Source of the DNA: Haematobia irritans
Lineage: Eukaryota; Arthropoda; Insecta; Diptera; Muscidae
NCBI RefSeq assembly: GCF_050003625.1
Contig: NC_134398.1
Coordinates: 100,171,479 to 100,235,478 of the forward strand
Direction: 5' to 3'
DNA length: 64,000 nt
The position numbers and the translations under genes were made by a program. The notes beneath the pieces were generated by a model, which made no database searches, was not told the origin of the DNA, and saw only the letters and a list, made by a program, of their open reading frames with translations. Positions 10,580 through 22,165 of this stretch are shown piece by piece (the first letter of the stretch is position 1; every line of letters starts with the position of its first letter).

Positions 10580-11797
10580 ACTTTTTAGGTGAACAAAAAT
10601 TCCAGAAAGTTCGATGTTGTGAGATTTATCCAAACTGTAAAAAAGTCAATATTTGAATCAAATACAAAAAATTTAATTTCAATTATTTTTGTATTTGATT
10701 TTCAGATTCGTCTATGCGATTAAAAGTTTCGTCAATGTGAGTATTTCGGTAGTCTACGTGACGAAAGCAATCATCAAAGTTAATTTTAGTTCTTTTCATA
10801 GTCCGTCACATTGACGATCTAGTTTCGTCAATGAGACGAAATTATTTTCTTCCCGATACAAATTTTAATTTAAATTAATTTCGTTTATATGAAGTCCCAT
10901 TACATGAATTCCACATTTTAATATAAGTTGGACAAAAGTTTTAACTGTTTTATTTCCATGATGTATCAATGATGCTAGTTTTCGTCAATGCGATGAAAGA
11001 ATCTTCAAATTGATGAAAACCACTTTTCTCTGAAATATGTGTCGAAAAAATCTCAAATACTAAATAAAATGGTATATGGTATACTATATATGTATATGGA
11101 TTATTGTAATTTACATTTTTCCATTAGTACTAAAGGGAAACACCTAAAAGTCGAATCAATCGTCAAAGTGACGAAACAGTGATCAATACGATGATAAAAT
11201 TCATACGTTCTGTAGATGTGCATTTATTTCTCTACCTAAACAACACACACAGCCAAATTCGCTTGCTACGTTTCTTTTTTCAAATAACTGTTCCCAGCTA
11301 TTATTAATGAGAACAAAGTTATTTTTTGTCGTCAAATTGATGAAAAATTGATGATAAAAAGAAGCGCCTGCGTTACAAGAAAAAATTGAAAATTAATTCG
11401 TTACAATTTTGAAGAACACAATGGAGTGAAGAACACAATGGAGTGTTCACCATATAAGTAAAATTTGTGATAAGGACGGAAATTATCTAGTGGACTTATA
11501 TTCGTCCAACGACGAAAGAGAATCGTACTTTTGAAAAATTTCATCATCGCATGGATGAAAGAGAATAATCGCAGATACGAAAAACATAATTGCATATATG
11601 AAATATTTTCATCACCTGGACGGAATATAGTGATCTATGGGATGTCAAAGCGTTCATCACAGTAATGAATTACAATTCATCGCCATGACGAAAAATTCAG
11701 CACCGGGATGAAATGTTACGTTAGCTCATTTTTGACGAAAAATTTGTCGCCGGGACGTAAAAATTCGTTCTCATGACGTACATTTTCCTTTCAGTGT
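10580..11797. mobile_element. non-coding element saturated with TTCGTC / GACGAAA words
   Basis: From about 10710 the words TTCGTCAATG, TGACGAAA, CGTCACATTGACG and GATGAAA recur at short intervals to 11780, often as pairs reading TTCGTC...GACGAAA. The right end CTTTCAGTG followed by TA (11798-11799) looks like a CACTGAAAG terminus. The left end is uncertain (CACTTTTTAGGTGAAC near 10580). No coding frame is credible. Confidence 0.5.
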
Positions 11798-12002
11798 ATT
11801 ATACACTATTTTTTGAGTGTTGTATCAAGCAACCGTTGTTTAATCATCTGTACGACATGGTGGAGTTCCTTCCTTCCACACATAGCGTGCGCGACTAAAG
11901 ATTTCGTCTCGGTAATGTCCATGAACTTCATACTCACAATGAAAATTTTCATTTTTTACGTAAAGAACTATTTCAGTGTAGTTTTCCAAAAACATAGCGC
12001 AC

Positions 12003-12186
12003 GTAGATATGGAATATGATTACCTCATAGAGCAATAATGGAACATTTTTGCAGCAAAACTATTTTCTCGCCAAGCATAAATATATAATGTCCAAGAAAA
12101 CAACATGGTTAAGAAAAACATTTAACATCTTCACCGTCCAAAAATAACATTTTGCTTTAGGAGGTGATGATATTCCTCTTCTGGGT
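12003..12186. mobile_element. MITE-5, diverged short copy
   Basis: TGGAATATGATTACCTCATA (12008) and GGAGGTGATGATATTCCTC (12161) are diverged versions of the MITE-5 terminal repeats. The interior has CAACATGGTTAAGAAAA and AAAATAACATTTTGC, as at 10036-10285. A terminal CTGGGTG is at about 12183. Confidence 0.6.
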
Positions 12187-12349
12187 GAGCTTGGTCAAAA
12201 ACTCGCATTTAAATAAAATTACATACTTACGACAAACAAAAATGTATCCATCATTTTTTTTTTTGAGATTTATAAATATTGGAATATTTCGAATCGCGGT
12301 ACAATGTTTTATTTACGGGTTATTTCCACTGGGATGACAATTGCAATAT

Positions 12350-12848
12350 ATTTTAATTTTTCGCTTTTTCAGCTTTTTTTCTTCATATGCTATCAAAGTC
12401 CTTTAAAAACAAGTTAACGACGACTTTATTTTCCAAATTAAGACTCGACTTCTATTAGAAATTATGCTGTGTTTCAAATAAAAAATCGTCTTTAAAATAA
12501 AGTGTTGAAAAACATGTCCTATATTTGAACGATTTTTTGCTTTGTAGTCAAGATGCAAAAAGACAACAAATTTAAAGACAATTTCATTAAATTTAAAGAT
12601 TTTTTCTAAATTATTAAAGTCAAGTTGACCTTAGCCCAAACATTTTTTCTTTCATGTTATGATATCCATTTTTAAATCAAATCACTTAATTATAAGGACA
12701 ATATGACTTTATTGAAAAGTTTATCGACCTTTGGTCAAGGAAAAAAACTTTATACTAGAGAAATGCGTCTTCTATGCTAAGCAAAATTTACATTCGTATT
12801 TTAAAGACATGAAATCTTTGACCTCACGACAATATTTTTTTTCAGTGT
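12350..12848 (+). mobile_element. MITE-1 copy, left end missing
   Basis: It follows the 655-bp copy at 34957-35611 from TTTTAATTTTTCGCTTTTTC onward to the right end CTCACGACAATATTTTTTTT and CAGTG, followed by TA. The left roughly 150 bp are missing. The frame at 12731-12913 is inside the MITE and is not a gene. Confidence 0.75.
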
Positions 12849-12849
12849 A

Positions 12850-13314
12850 CAAATTATTCACTGATACTTTGTTTTTGTTTTTTTTTTATATTTTGTTTAT
12901 ATTTTTGCAATAAAAACAAACGAATTAAAAACATACATAGTGGCTTACTATCGTGGTTTAATATTTAGAGTGTTACATACAGATTGTATACGAACACAAT
13001 TACAAAATGAAATCAGAACTCACAACGTGTTTGGCCATCTCCATTCATTTTTTTTATTTATTTAAACTTAAAAAATACACATATGGCATCACCAAATTCA
13101 ATTTGTGTCACGTATACTTCTACATATTTTTTCTGTCACATATATTGTTTTATTTTGTTTCTTTAAAAACATTGTTTAAGTTACTATACTACAATTAATC
13201 TATTATATTGAGACTGACTAGTAGTTATTTTATGATAAAATAATTATTCTAAGTCCTAAGCATTAAGGCGCAGATTGCTGGTTGAAACGCATTTTCAGAT
13301 CTGAGGGTTTGTAC
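12850..13314. other. no recognisable feature
   Basis: Very AT-rich. No gene or repeat partner seen. Confidence 0.4.
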
Positions 13315-15058
13315 AACCTCAAAAAAAAAATCGCTTCTCTAACATATGTTCCAAACATATTTTGCAGGAAGCACATATATTATTGGATACCGCCGAAACA
13401 TTAATATGTTTGTTTTATGTGAGCATATTATATGTTTGGAAGCATTTTGAGTCAAAAAATAGTATATGCTTGGAAGAATTCCCCAAAGAAGATTGCGTTC
13501 ATTCCCTCACATAATTTTCACTTCCACGAAATTTTTGAGTTCTTCGCATCTTTTTCTGTAATACAGATATGCTGTTTTTTTCAAATGTCTATTATCTTGG
13601 TTCCGAATGTCTATTCTCTTTATTCCGAATACTCATTCTACTATTCAAATTAAATAATATTTAGACTTAAGCATACCAAATTTTTGGCCTTATTATAAAA
13701 CAGTTTTCCGAAACAACATACAAGCGGTTGCACACACGGTTGAAAAAGACTGTTTTTCATATGCTTGGCTATAAACATTATATGTTTGGAACACAAATTT
13801 GTAAACACAATATTTTTGAGTGCAACCATATAATGTTCATAAACTAGCATAACATGTTTGGGACATATATGTTAATATGTTAGAACATATTATGTTTGGT
13901 ACATAAAATGTTTGTAAATATAATATGCTTGAATGCAAACATATATTAATTTAGAAATAGCCTATAAACATATATGTGTTTAGTAGCTTGGAGCGCTATT
14001 TAACAGGGAGCGATATTGAATTAAGTTGGTGGTTGTTGCTTGTTATTACAAAATTAACATTTTATTTTCCTTGGGCAATTGATCAGCTACTTCTTTGATC
14101 CTTACAAACTGTGTGGTCCGCTGTTCGAATCCCCGTCCGGCAAAAGGTAAAATTAAAATAAAAAAAATCATAAAATTGAATAATTTCTTCTACAATGTTT
14201 GTATTACAGAAAAAGGTGCTAAGAACTAAAAAATCTCGTGGAAGTGAGAAAGATGTCGGGGAATATACAATTGGGCAGAAACAAAATTTTGAGCATTCAG
14301 GACGAAAACCTATGTTGTTAGCACCTATATTACCTGTTTATTTTCATAATTCATTATGATTATAAATATATAAATAAATATTGAGCACAATATTGTTTGG
14401 GAGAATTTTTTTTAAGCATATAATATTTTTGGGTGCAAAATGCTTCCAAACATATTATATGGTCACATAATAACATATTGTTTTTTGAATTTGGATGCAA
14501 AAATACAAAATGTTTGGAACTTAGACTACCCAAACATATATTGTTTAGACCAATATGCTTTCAAACATATTATATATTGGTAGAGATCAAACATATACAT
14601 GTTTGGGCAATACCCAAAAATGTATATGCTTGAAGCAAAATATGTTTGGGAGTATATGTTACAGAAGCGATTTTTTGTGAGGGTGTAGAAATTGCTCTCA
14701 TTTCATTCTCTAGCTGTGTTATGTTGATATCTTTTTATTCAAATCTCCCGGTTTCCATCTCTATTGCTTTCTCTATACTAACTCTCTCTCTGTCGCTCTC
14801 TGAATAAAGTATCACAACATATATATGTTTACTCGAAATTTGTAAATTTATATATGTTTACATTCACACATATTATTTTTATGAAACATTCATGCCCCAA
14901 ACATAATATATTCTAACATATTAACATATGTGTCCCAAACATTTTGTGTTAGTTTAGGAACATTACATGCTTGCACTTAAATATATTGTGTTTAAAAATT
15001 GTGCCCGAAACACATTTTGTTTATATCGGAATATGAAAAACATATTTTTCTAACAGTG
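13315..15058 (-). mobile_element. MITE-4 copy with another MITE-4 nested inside
   Basis: The outer copy runs in reverse from CAACCTCAAAAAAAAAATCGC (13315) to TAACAGTG (15058). Relative to 2132-2928 it is interrupted near 13730 and resumes at 14686 (AGAAATTGCTCTCATTTC). The inserted part begins CACACGGTTGAAAAAG and ends GTGAGGGTG (14685), which are the two MITE-4 ends in plus orientation. The nested copy has gained extra sequence, including a GTTCGAATCCCCGTCC box-B-like stretch (about 14123-14138). Confidence 0.65.
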
Positions 15059-15189
15059 TATCTACGAAGCCTCCTCGATGTTAATTCTTACAGTAGCGTA
15101 GGAACTTCTGCATTTTTGTGACAGATCAATCTTTTTTCGTGAGCTTCTGCTATTATCTGGATTTCTTCCCTTACAGTTTTTGTGTTCAA

Positions 15190-15960
15190 ATCTCTACACG
15201 GAGGAAAAAGTGTGTTTTTTTATATGTTTGGATACAAAAATAAGATGTTTTCGACAAAAAAATTTAACACAATATGTGTGGGTACAAGAATTTTGTGTTT
15301 GAAAACTAGTATATTATGTTTACAATCGATATGTTAATATCTTACAACATAATATGTTTACGTGAATAATTTGTTTAATACAAAAAATGTTTGCACAGAA
15401 GCATTAATTCTTACAACGAACGTCCAAACACGATATTTTCGGGAAAGTTACACTAAAAATAGAAATAATACTTGCCGCGGCAAAATATAATTTTACGACA
15501 TTTAAAATATACATTTTATGTTTTCAGTAAAATTAAACTTAATACCCAGTTTCAACCTACTCGAATTAGAAATTATTATTTCCAATTTAGTGGCTTTGGT
15601 TGTCACTAATACTTTTTGTTTAATTGGCACAGAAAACTATTATTTTTCATTCGAAGATAATAAGCCATAATATGCATTATTCCCCTATTTTTTTTATTAT
15701 TAACGTCGTCTTTGCTTCTAACCTGGAAATTACGTACAAAATCTAGAAGTGATTGGAAAAATAATATGTGTGAATATAAACAAATATAAATTTACAAATT
15801 TGGAGTAAACATATGTATGTTGTGATATAAGACTTCGCCAAAAATTTGATATGCTTAAGTGAAAATATTATTTAATTTGAATATTAAAAAAATGAATATT
15901 CGGCGAGAATATTCATTCGGAACCAAGAGAAAAGACATTTGAAAAAAGAGCATGAGTTTT
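15190..15960. repeat. diverged MITE-4-like fragments
   Basis: ATGTTTGGATACAAAAATAA, CATAATATGTTTACGTG and related words (15215-15420), plus ATAATATGTGTGAATATAAA to AGAGAAAAGACATTTG (15760-15940), match scattered parts of MITE-4. Between them (15420-15720) I recognise nothing. Confidence 0.4.
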
Positions 15961-16307
15961 GCTTATCATTTTTGTATTATGGGCACATTTTTTTTGTTTC
16001 GTCAAAACAAATCGGAACGTAGGACTTAGTTTTAGTTTTAAGTCAAATCACTTAATTATAAGGACAACACGACTTCATGGAAAAGTTTATTGACTTTCGA
16101 AAATGGCAAAAAAAAATTACATTAGAGAAATGCGTCTTCTAAGCTAAGCAAAATTTGCATTCTAAATTTAAGGACATGAAATCTTTGGCCTCACGACCAG
16201 GGCTGTGGAGCCGGAGTCGGAGTCTGAAGATTTTGCTAGAGTCGGAGTCGGAGTCGTAAAAATTTTGCTCGACTCCGACTCCGGCTAAACCAAATTTTTT
16301 AAAACAC

Positions 16308-16389
16308 TTCACATTTTTGTAACTAAGCAAGTTTTTACGCAAATTACATTCACATTTTTGTAACTAAGCAAGTTTTTACGCAAATTAGT
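16308..16389 (+). repeat. 41-bp tandem duplication
   Basis: TTCACATTTTTGTAACTAAG and its continuation occur at 16308 and again at 16349, exactly 41 bp apart. The two copies are inside the hAT-like element. Confidence 0.85.
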
Positions 16390-16609
16390 TTCCATTGCGT
16401 TATTCATTCGATCAATGTACAGCATGATTGTAAATGAAAATCAACTTCCAATTACGGCTATCTTTTTATATTTCCTAGAATGTTAGACTAGCAGATGGCC
16501 TGGATCGATCGATTTTAATGCCCATATCAATTTATTTGAAATATTTCGAACAATCGATATTATTTTTATTTTAATTTTATTTTAAGGCCATATACATATG
16601 TGGAATATT

Positions 16610-17570
16610 GACAGAAAATGTTTTCAAAGTTGTTTTTTATAGAAAATTTTGTCAAAATGTTATTTCTATAAACAGTTTTGTCAAAATTTTATTTCTATAG
16701 CAAATTTTATCAAAATTTTATTTCTATAAAAAATTTATTCACAATTTTATTACTATAGAAATATTTTTTTCTATAGAAAATTTAGTCAAAATTTTATTTC
16801 TATAGAAACGTGAGTCAAAATTTTATTTCTATAGAAAATTTAGTCAAAATTTTGTTTCTATAGAAAATTTTGCAAAATTTTGTTTGTTACACAAAAATTT
16901 TTTCAAAATTTTATTTCTATTGATAATTTTATTTCTATAAAAATTTAAGTCAAAATTTTATTTCTATAGAAAATTTAGTCAAAATTTTGTTTCTGTAGAA
17001 TATTTTGCAGAATTTTATTTACTACACAAAAATTTTTCTAAAATTGTATTTTTATTGATAATTTTTTCAAAATTTTATTTCTATAAGAAAAAATTGTTAA
17101 ATTTTATTTCTATAGCAAATTTTCTCAAATTTTTGTCTTACTGATGCTCACTGATACTCACTGCTATAAAAAATGTATTCAAAATTTTATTACTATAGAA
17201 ATATTTTTTTCTATATAATTTAATAATTTAATCAAAATTTTATTTCTATAGAAAATTTAGTCGAAATGTTGTTTCTATAGAATATTTTGCAAAATTTAAT
17301 TTCTATAGAAAATTTTGCAAAATTTTGTTTGCTACACATTTTTTTAAATTGTATTTCTATTGATAATTTTTTCAAACTTTTATTTCTATAAAAAATTTTG
17401 CCAAATTTTATTTCTATAAAAATTTTATTCAAAATTTTATTTCTATATATTTGGTCAAAATTTGATTTCTATAGAAAATTTTGCCAAAATTTTATTTCTA
17501 TAGAAAATTGTGTCAAAATTTTATTTACTAGACAAAATTTTTTCCAAAATTGTATTCAGTGAGCATACAA
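16610..17570. repeat. degenerate ~29-bp minisatellite inside hAT-like element
   Basis: Units of the form TTTCTATAGAAAATTT followed by (A/T)GTCAAAATTTTA repeat for nearly 1 kb with drift and indels. The core TTTCTATAGAAA is a 12-bp palindrome. The open frame at 17232-17432 only reads through this array. Confidence 0.85.
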
Positions 17571-18381
17571 TTTTGGAAAAATTGCTGCTAAGTCGAAAAC
17601 TTGTAGAAATGACTCAAATTTTCAATTTTTCAATGAATGAATCATAAATGCATTTTTGCGAAATTGTCTAAGCAATTATAAATATTTCCCAAATAATGCC
17701 CGAGTTTTGTAGAAGTCTGATTTGAGATTTTATCAAAATGTAGATCTAAATACAAACGTTAGATTCAAATTTTAAGTACATAGATTTTGTAAAAGTATAT
17801 ACAATTTTGTCTAAATCGATTCAGATTCAAATTCATGCATATGGAAATATAAAGCTTTATATAGCTCGCAACAAATTTAAAGGATTTGAGATAGTATCAA
17901 TAATTTTGGTCCACAAATACATATACTGTTGGTATCTTCTCATATTATGATGGGTATTTATATCACTATTTTATTTATTAAACATTACCCTAAATCTGAA
18001 ATATAGAGTTCAATTGACATCTAATGTGAAATTAAGACCTTTTTTTGCACACATAAATAAATACGATACTTTATATCGATCCACTTACGGTACCCCCACA
18101 ATAGAACTACAAATTAGTGGTATTAAAATGAGATTTAGTTATATTACCCGGAGTCGACTCCGGAGTCGGAGTCGAGCTGATGAAAAGTGCTGGAGTCGGA
18201 GTTGGAGTCGAGCAAAATTGGCTCGATTCCACAGCCCTGCTCACGACAATATTTTTTTCGGAGTACTCTGTTTAGAGTTGTGACAGTAAAATGAAAACAG
18301 TGGGAAACAGTGTTCCTCTTTATTAATAAGTAGTCCAAGAGGAGTTGACGGATACTTTCGAAAATAAAAGCGGACATTGAG

Positions 18382-18431
18382 TTCGAGTTTTGCCACTAAA
18401 ATTATTTCTCATTTTAGCGGCAAAACTCGAA
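18382..18431. repeat. 21-bp inverted repeat
   Basis: Arms 18382-18402 and 18411-18431 (TTCGAGTTTTGCC / GGCAAAACTCGAA plus CTAAAAT / ATTTTAG) differ at one position and enclose 8 nt. Not part of a recognised element. Confidence 0.7.
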
Positions 18432-18875
18432 TCGGTAAAACCAGAATAACAAAATAAATTTTTTTTCGGCAAATTGTATTATAACTTGGTGGGGAATGAT
18501 CCAAAGCAACAATTGAATAAGTTTATTTTCTTTAAAATAAATTATTAAAGAAAGCAAACAATTAATTGTTCACACCAAAATAAATTTATGTGTTGGTTGT
18601 AAAATTGTTGTGTAGAATTTAAATATAATGTGCTTTTGAATGGTTATCGTAACTTTAGGATTCGATGGAAAAATATTTATATATATACTCGACTTCACGT
18701 TCTTCTTTTGTAAGAGTTTTTGAAATTCTTCGAAAATTTCAAAGTTGTATACAAAAACCTTTTTTGTTACAAAATTTTTATTTTTGCAATAAAAAATAAT
18801 ATTTGATTTGAACTCAGTCAATTTCATTTATATCAAGCACTGTTCTTTTCTGACTTCAAGTTTTTTATAAGACAC

Positions 18876-19384
18876 CCCAGCAAAAAAAATTGGAAGTTCT
18901 TCCAAAGGCACAACTTTAAAAGCACTTCCAGAGGATGCACTCCCAATGATGTTCTTTATTTGAACTACCCAGGAAGTTCTTTTCATTCAAGTTTTTATAA
19001 CATGCTTTTTCATACCTAATTTTAACAATTTTTGTTTCAAATAGGTTAGAAACAGAGTAAGAATTCATAAAATGGTACAAATCATTTAAATATTGTTGAA
19101 AAAATTCTAAATCCAATCTGATAAAATTGTGCATTTTGAAAATATTTGAGGTCAAACGTTTATTTATTTGACAAAGTATCACCGATTTTTTTAATTTACA
19201 TCCAAAAAATTGAAATCGGATCACACCTAAAGAAGTGATGCAAATTCAGGGCAACGGCTGTTGAAATGGAGGATTTCCGTCCTATGACAAGCCCATGTCA
19301 AATTCATCGCTTCTGCGTCAATTTTGCACCACTTCCGGATCCAAAAAGAACATTTTCATTACATTTTTGGCGACGCTTTTTTTT
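18876..19384 (-). mobile_element. MITE-8 (CCCAGCAAAAAAA family), reverse copy
   Basis: It starts CCCAGCAAAAAAAATTGGAA and ends TTGGCGACGCTTTTTTTT. It runs antiparallel to the 557-bp copy at 49246-49802, sharing AAGTGATGCAAATTCAG and CGTCCTATGACA. The frames at 18916-19224 are spurious. Confidence 0.7.
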
Positions 19385-19479
19385 CGTAGTAAAAATTTAA
19401 TATAGTAGTATGTAATGTTGAACAACTTTTCGGGATCTTGCGAACGTATCTGGAATATATGTAAAAAAATAAAAAACAA

Positions 19480-19566
19480 AAATTTGTGTTCAGTCGAAGC
19501 AGGGACCGAACCCAGGACCCTTGGCATGCAAGGCGGACGTACTAACCACTGCTCCACGTCGCCAAC
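19480..19566 (-). mobile_element. tRNA-derived SINE head, minus strand
   Basis: On the minus strand GTGGAGCAGTGGTTAGTACG (A-box region), CGCCTTGCATGCC, then GGTCCTGGGTTCGGTCCC (B-box) and CTTCGACTGAACAC match the order of the SINE head at 26986-27065. No body or CCTAA tail follows. The acceptor stem does not pair, so this is not a tRNA gene. Confidence 0.6.
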
Positions 19567-19639
19567 AAATGTATGTTTCTGTTTCTTATGTTTGCATCGG
19601 CTCGTTGGCGCCGCAAGCTATGCTATACGTAGATAGTGT

Positions 19640-20068
19640 GCTAGCTTACAAACTGTGTGGTCCGCAGTTCGAATCCCCGTCCGGGGAAAAAAAATAATAA
19701 AATTGAAATTATTCAATTTTATTATTTTTTTTACTTAATTCTACAATATTTGTATTATAGAAAAAGGTGCGAAGAACTAAAAAAAATTGGTGGAAGTGAG
19801 AAATATGTCAGGGAATATACAATTAGGCAGAAAAAAAATTTGAGCACGGTCTTCGTTGGAAGAAAATTCTTCTAAGCATATAACATTTTTGGGTTCAAAA
19901 TGCTTCCAAACATATTATATTTATTTATTTATGTTATGTTATTATGTTATTATATTTATTTATGTTCACATAATAAAATATAGTTTTTTGAAAGAAAACA
20001 TTATTGAATTTGGATGGAAAAATACAAAATGTTTGGAACTTAGACTACACAAACATATTATATTGTTT
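19640..20068 (+). mobile_element. MITE-4-derived fragment with box-B-like sequence
   Basis: ACAAACTGTGTGGTCCGCAG and TTCGAATCCCCGTCCGG, then AGAAAAAGGTGCGAAGAACT, ATGTCAGGGAATATACAATT and CAAAATGCTTCCAAACATAT follow the nested MITE-4 copy at 14100-14560. It ends where a LINE fragment begins (about 20070). Confidence 0.55.
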
Positions 20069-20069
20069 A

Positions 20070-20626
20070 GACCAACGCTACCTGCAAGCTCTTACTGCGT
20101 GAGAAGGCTGTTATGATGGCAAATTGCAAGGGCTGTAACGACACCAAGCAAATATGGCCCCATTTAAACTTAAACCGCACACTAGATATGCTAGTGTTCT
20201 CGAGACGTCAGATATCACTCCTAATATCTGCTATAACGGGTTGCTGCCTGATAGGTCATTTTGCAAAAACTATAGGCGCGAAGTATAATGACTATTGTAT
20301 GAGCTGTCATGATGCGGAGGCAAAGGAATCAATTGAACACCTCTTGTGTGAGTGTCCTGCATTTTGTGTAAAGCGCAAGCAACTTTTAGGAGCATGTAGC
20401 TTCAGATTACTGGCGGATCTGGAAAACGTTAACTTAAGTAGTCTGCTAATGTTTTTGGAACAATCTGGTTGGTTCAACAAAGAAAAATAATCAAGAAGGT
20501 TCAGCGATTAAAACTAGAAGTGTCCATATGTAATAGGTACTTTTAGTTAATGTGGTATCACAATGGACTGAATAGTCTAAGTGAGCCTGAATCTTAATCG
20601 GGCTGCCACTTTAACCTAACCTAACG
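20070..20626 (+). mobile_element. RNase H-LINE, 5'-truncated copy L1
   Basis: A 3' fragment of the LINE seen at 31861-33109: end of the polyprotein, 3' UTR and a CCTAACCTAAC tail (20613-20626). The shared 3' sequence GGTATCACAATGGACTGAAT is at 20551. Confidence 0.85.
20113..20490 (+). pseudogene. LINE polyprotein C-terminus (copy L1)
   Basis: The last 120 or so residues of the LINE pol: NCKGCNDTKQIWPHLNLN, then the Cys/His cluster CMSCHDAEAKESIEHLLCEC (putative zinc-binding, usual downstream of RNase H in this LINE group), ending SSLLMFLEQSGW. A 12-bp deletion removes the IRWE residues present in copy L3. Just upstream, 20072-20112 encodes ATCKLLLREKAV in a shifted frame. It is truncated before the RNase H domain and cannot be functional. 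Confidence 0.85.
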
Positions 20627-20671
20627 CATTTCTAGCAATTCTATCCCTTGATTAAAATAGTTTTCCTCAAT

Positions 20672-21440
20672 GAATTTGTACATTTAATTGATCCAAAAGG
20701 TTGCAATAGTACTCTGAATTTATTGTTTTACCCTTTTGCAGATAGTCAATCAATAAAATACCTTTGAAGTTTTTGCCTTCTTTGGGGCACTTCCTCCAGC
20801 TTCAGTCCATTGTTTGGATTGTTCTTTTGTCTCTGGAGTATAGTGGTGGATCCATGTCTTATCAGCAGTTATGGAACGACGCTTAAAATCCATTTTATTT
20901 CGCTTTAAACGATCCAAACAAGCTTGAGAAATGTTCATTCTTATTCGTTTTTTATCCACTGTTAACAAATGGGGCATCCATCTTGCAGAAAGCTTTTTCA
21001 TCTGTAGTTCTTCATGCAAAATTAAATGGACTCGATCATTTGAGATGCCCATGATATTAGCAATTTCACGCACTTTTATTCGTCGATCATTTAATACCAT
21101 ATCATGCACTTTGGCTACAATTTCTGTTGTTGTTGCTGTTTTTGGACGTCCACTACGTGGTTAATCTTCAATGATTGTAAGACCACGTCTAAATTCAGCA
21201 ACCCAATTTTTTACTGTTGCATATGAAGGAGCACTTTCACCTAACACATTCACCATATCATTTTGAATTTCTTGTCCCGATAAAACTTTTTTATGTAAAT
21301 ATTTAATGACGCATTCATAATTTTTCCATTGTAAAAAAATTGCGGATGCGTCTTTTTTTAACACCTGTTTCTATATGAAGGAGTTGCCAGATCGAAACAA
21401 AATTTAACATGTGTTCATAACAGAGATGGAAGTTTCCAAA
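20672..21440 (-). mobile_element. mariner element, copy 2, truncated
   Basis: Same mariner family as 6857-7880, on the minus strand. The left-end sequence TTTTGGAAACTTCCATCTC is at the high-coordinate side (about 21440). The 3' third is absent and the sequence stops in the QLNVQI region (about 20672), close to the L1 LINE tail. It interrupts the Jockey-like LINE right after its AKYLG motif (21461). Confidence 0.75.
20680..21364 (-). pseudogene. mariner transposase pseudogene (copy 2)
   Basis: The helix-turn-helix part (21330-21170) ends SGQEIQNDMVNVLGESAP...VKNWVAEFRRG. An in-frame TAA follows at the same codon as in copy 1. Then come MVLNDRRIKVREIANIMGIS, LSARWMPHLLTVDKKRIRMN and the first catalytic Asp in TADKTWIHHYTPETK (the usual Glu after Asp is Lys here). 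A deletion joins KKAKT to SKVFY with a frameshift. The second and third catalytic Asp are lost through truncation. Confidence 0.82.
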
Positions 21441-21460
21441 ACACTTAACTTTTTTTTTTT

Positions 21461-21971
21461 TGCCGAGATATTTCGCTGAGTCAGCCTTTGGGACTTCGAT
21501 GCCTTTAATATATATAGGTATGAGTTATTTTCCTTTGTGTAAAGTTGATGTGTACTGACTATGTACTGTTTAATTTTAAACCCCATTTGTCCATCCATCT
21601 ATCGATTTCTATAAATGAATTCTGCAGTTTTCTTGTCGAAGTTTCATTATTTTCTGCTGTTGTCATTATTACAGTGTCGTCGGCGAAAGTACCTAATTTA
21701 CATTCTCCACTCAACGGGATGTCATATGTATATAACAAATAAAGTACCGGGCCCAATATGCTGCCCTGTGGAACCACTGAATTGATAGGGTAGATGGCAG
21801 AGTATTCTGATCCTTGTTTGACTCGGAAAAAGCGGTCATTTAGGTATGATTCCAATAATATACAGTAATTAATCGGCAATATATTGTTTAATTTTTGTAT
21901 TAGTGATGAGTGTACTACTCCATCAAATGCCTGTGATGTGGTATGTCTAAAAACACTGCAGAGCATATCTC
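21461..21971 (-). pseudogene. Jockey-like ORF2, RT catalytic part
   Basis: Reverse transcriptase fragment with QAFDGVVHSSLIQKL, VPQGSILGPVLYLLYTYDIP and the catalytic FADD box (TFADDTVIM), then DRWMDKWGLKLNST. After a frameshift near 21560 the frame continues with IKGIEVPKADSAKYLG and stops at the mariner insertion. It belongs with the upstream RT piece at 24164-24280: CSAVFLD is rejoined when LINE L2 is removed. Copies to DNA by target-primed reverse transcription in active relatives; inactive here. Confidence 0.88.
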
Positions 21972-22165
21972 TTTTATTCAACCGGCGAACTGAACGGACG
22001 TGTTTTTAATAGCGGATTATTTCATCGTAATAAGTACTTATTACCAATTTCACGTGTGGTGGAAAGTCAAACCACCATGCAGCGAAATTCAAAGTCATCC
22101 ACTCTAAGGTAACGACGTCAAAATCCCTCACGAAAGAGATTCAAAGAACGCAGAAACGCTTCGTT

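Larger units (their letters stand above)
16198..18239. mobile_element. hAT-like non-autonomous element with 8-bp target duplication
   Basis: The 2042-bp element begins CAGGGCTGTGGAGCCGGAG and ends with the inverted match ATTCCACAGCCCTG. It is flanked by perfect CTCACGAC duplications (16190-16197, 18240-18247). CAGGG-type ends with an 8-bp duplication are the hallmark of hAT transposons. Both subterminal regions carry repeated GGAGTC/GACTCC hexamers (16208-16285, 18150-18232). There is no transposase. The interior holds a 41-bp direct duplication and a roughly 29-bp minisatellite. Part of the 3' interior (17740-17960) resembles the GTCGG-hairpin repeat. A fragment of this family's end lies at 60735-60783. 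Confidence 0.88.
16030..18262 (+). mobile_element. MITE-1 fragment (right part), split by a hAT-like element
   Basis: 16030-16197 matches the last third of MITE-1 (AAGTCAAATCACTTAATTAT to TCTTTGGCCTCACGAC). The final stretch CTCACGACAATATTTTTTTC resumes at 18240. The 2-kb hAT-like element sits exactly between them. Confidence 0.8.

Noticed and set aside
14100..14140. tRNA-like TTCGAATCCCCGTCC as a tRNA gene (also at 19668)
   Set aside because: Only a B-box-like stretch is present, inside two MITE-4-derived copies; no cloverleaf can be drawn.
17232..17432. Lys/Ile-rich repeat protein
   Set aside because: It is the reverse reading of the TTTCTATAGAAA minisatellite.
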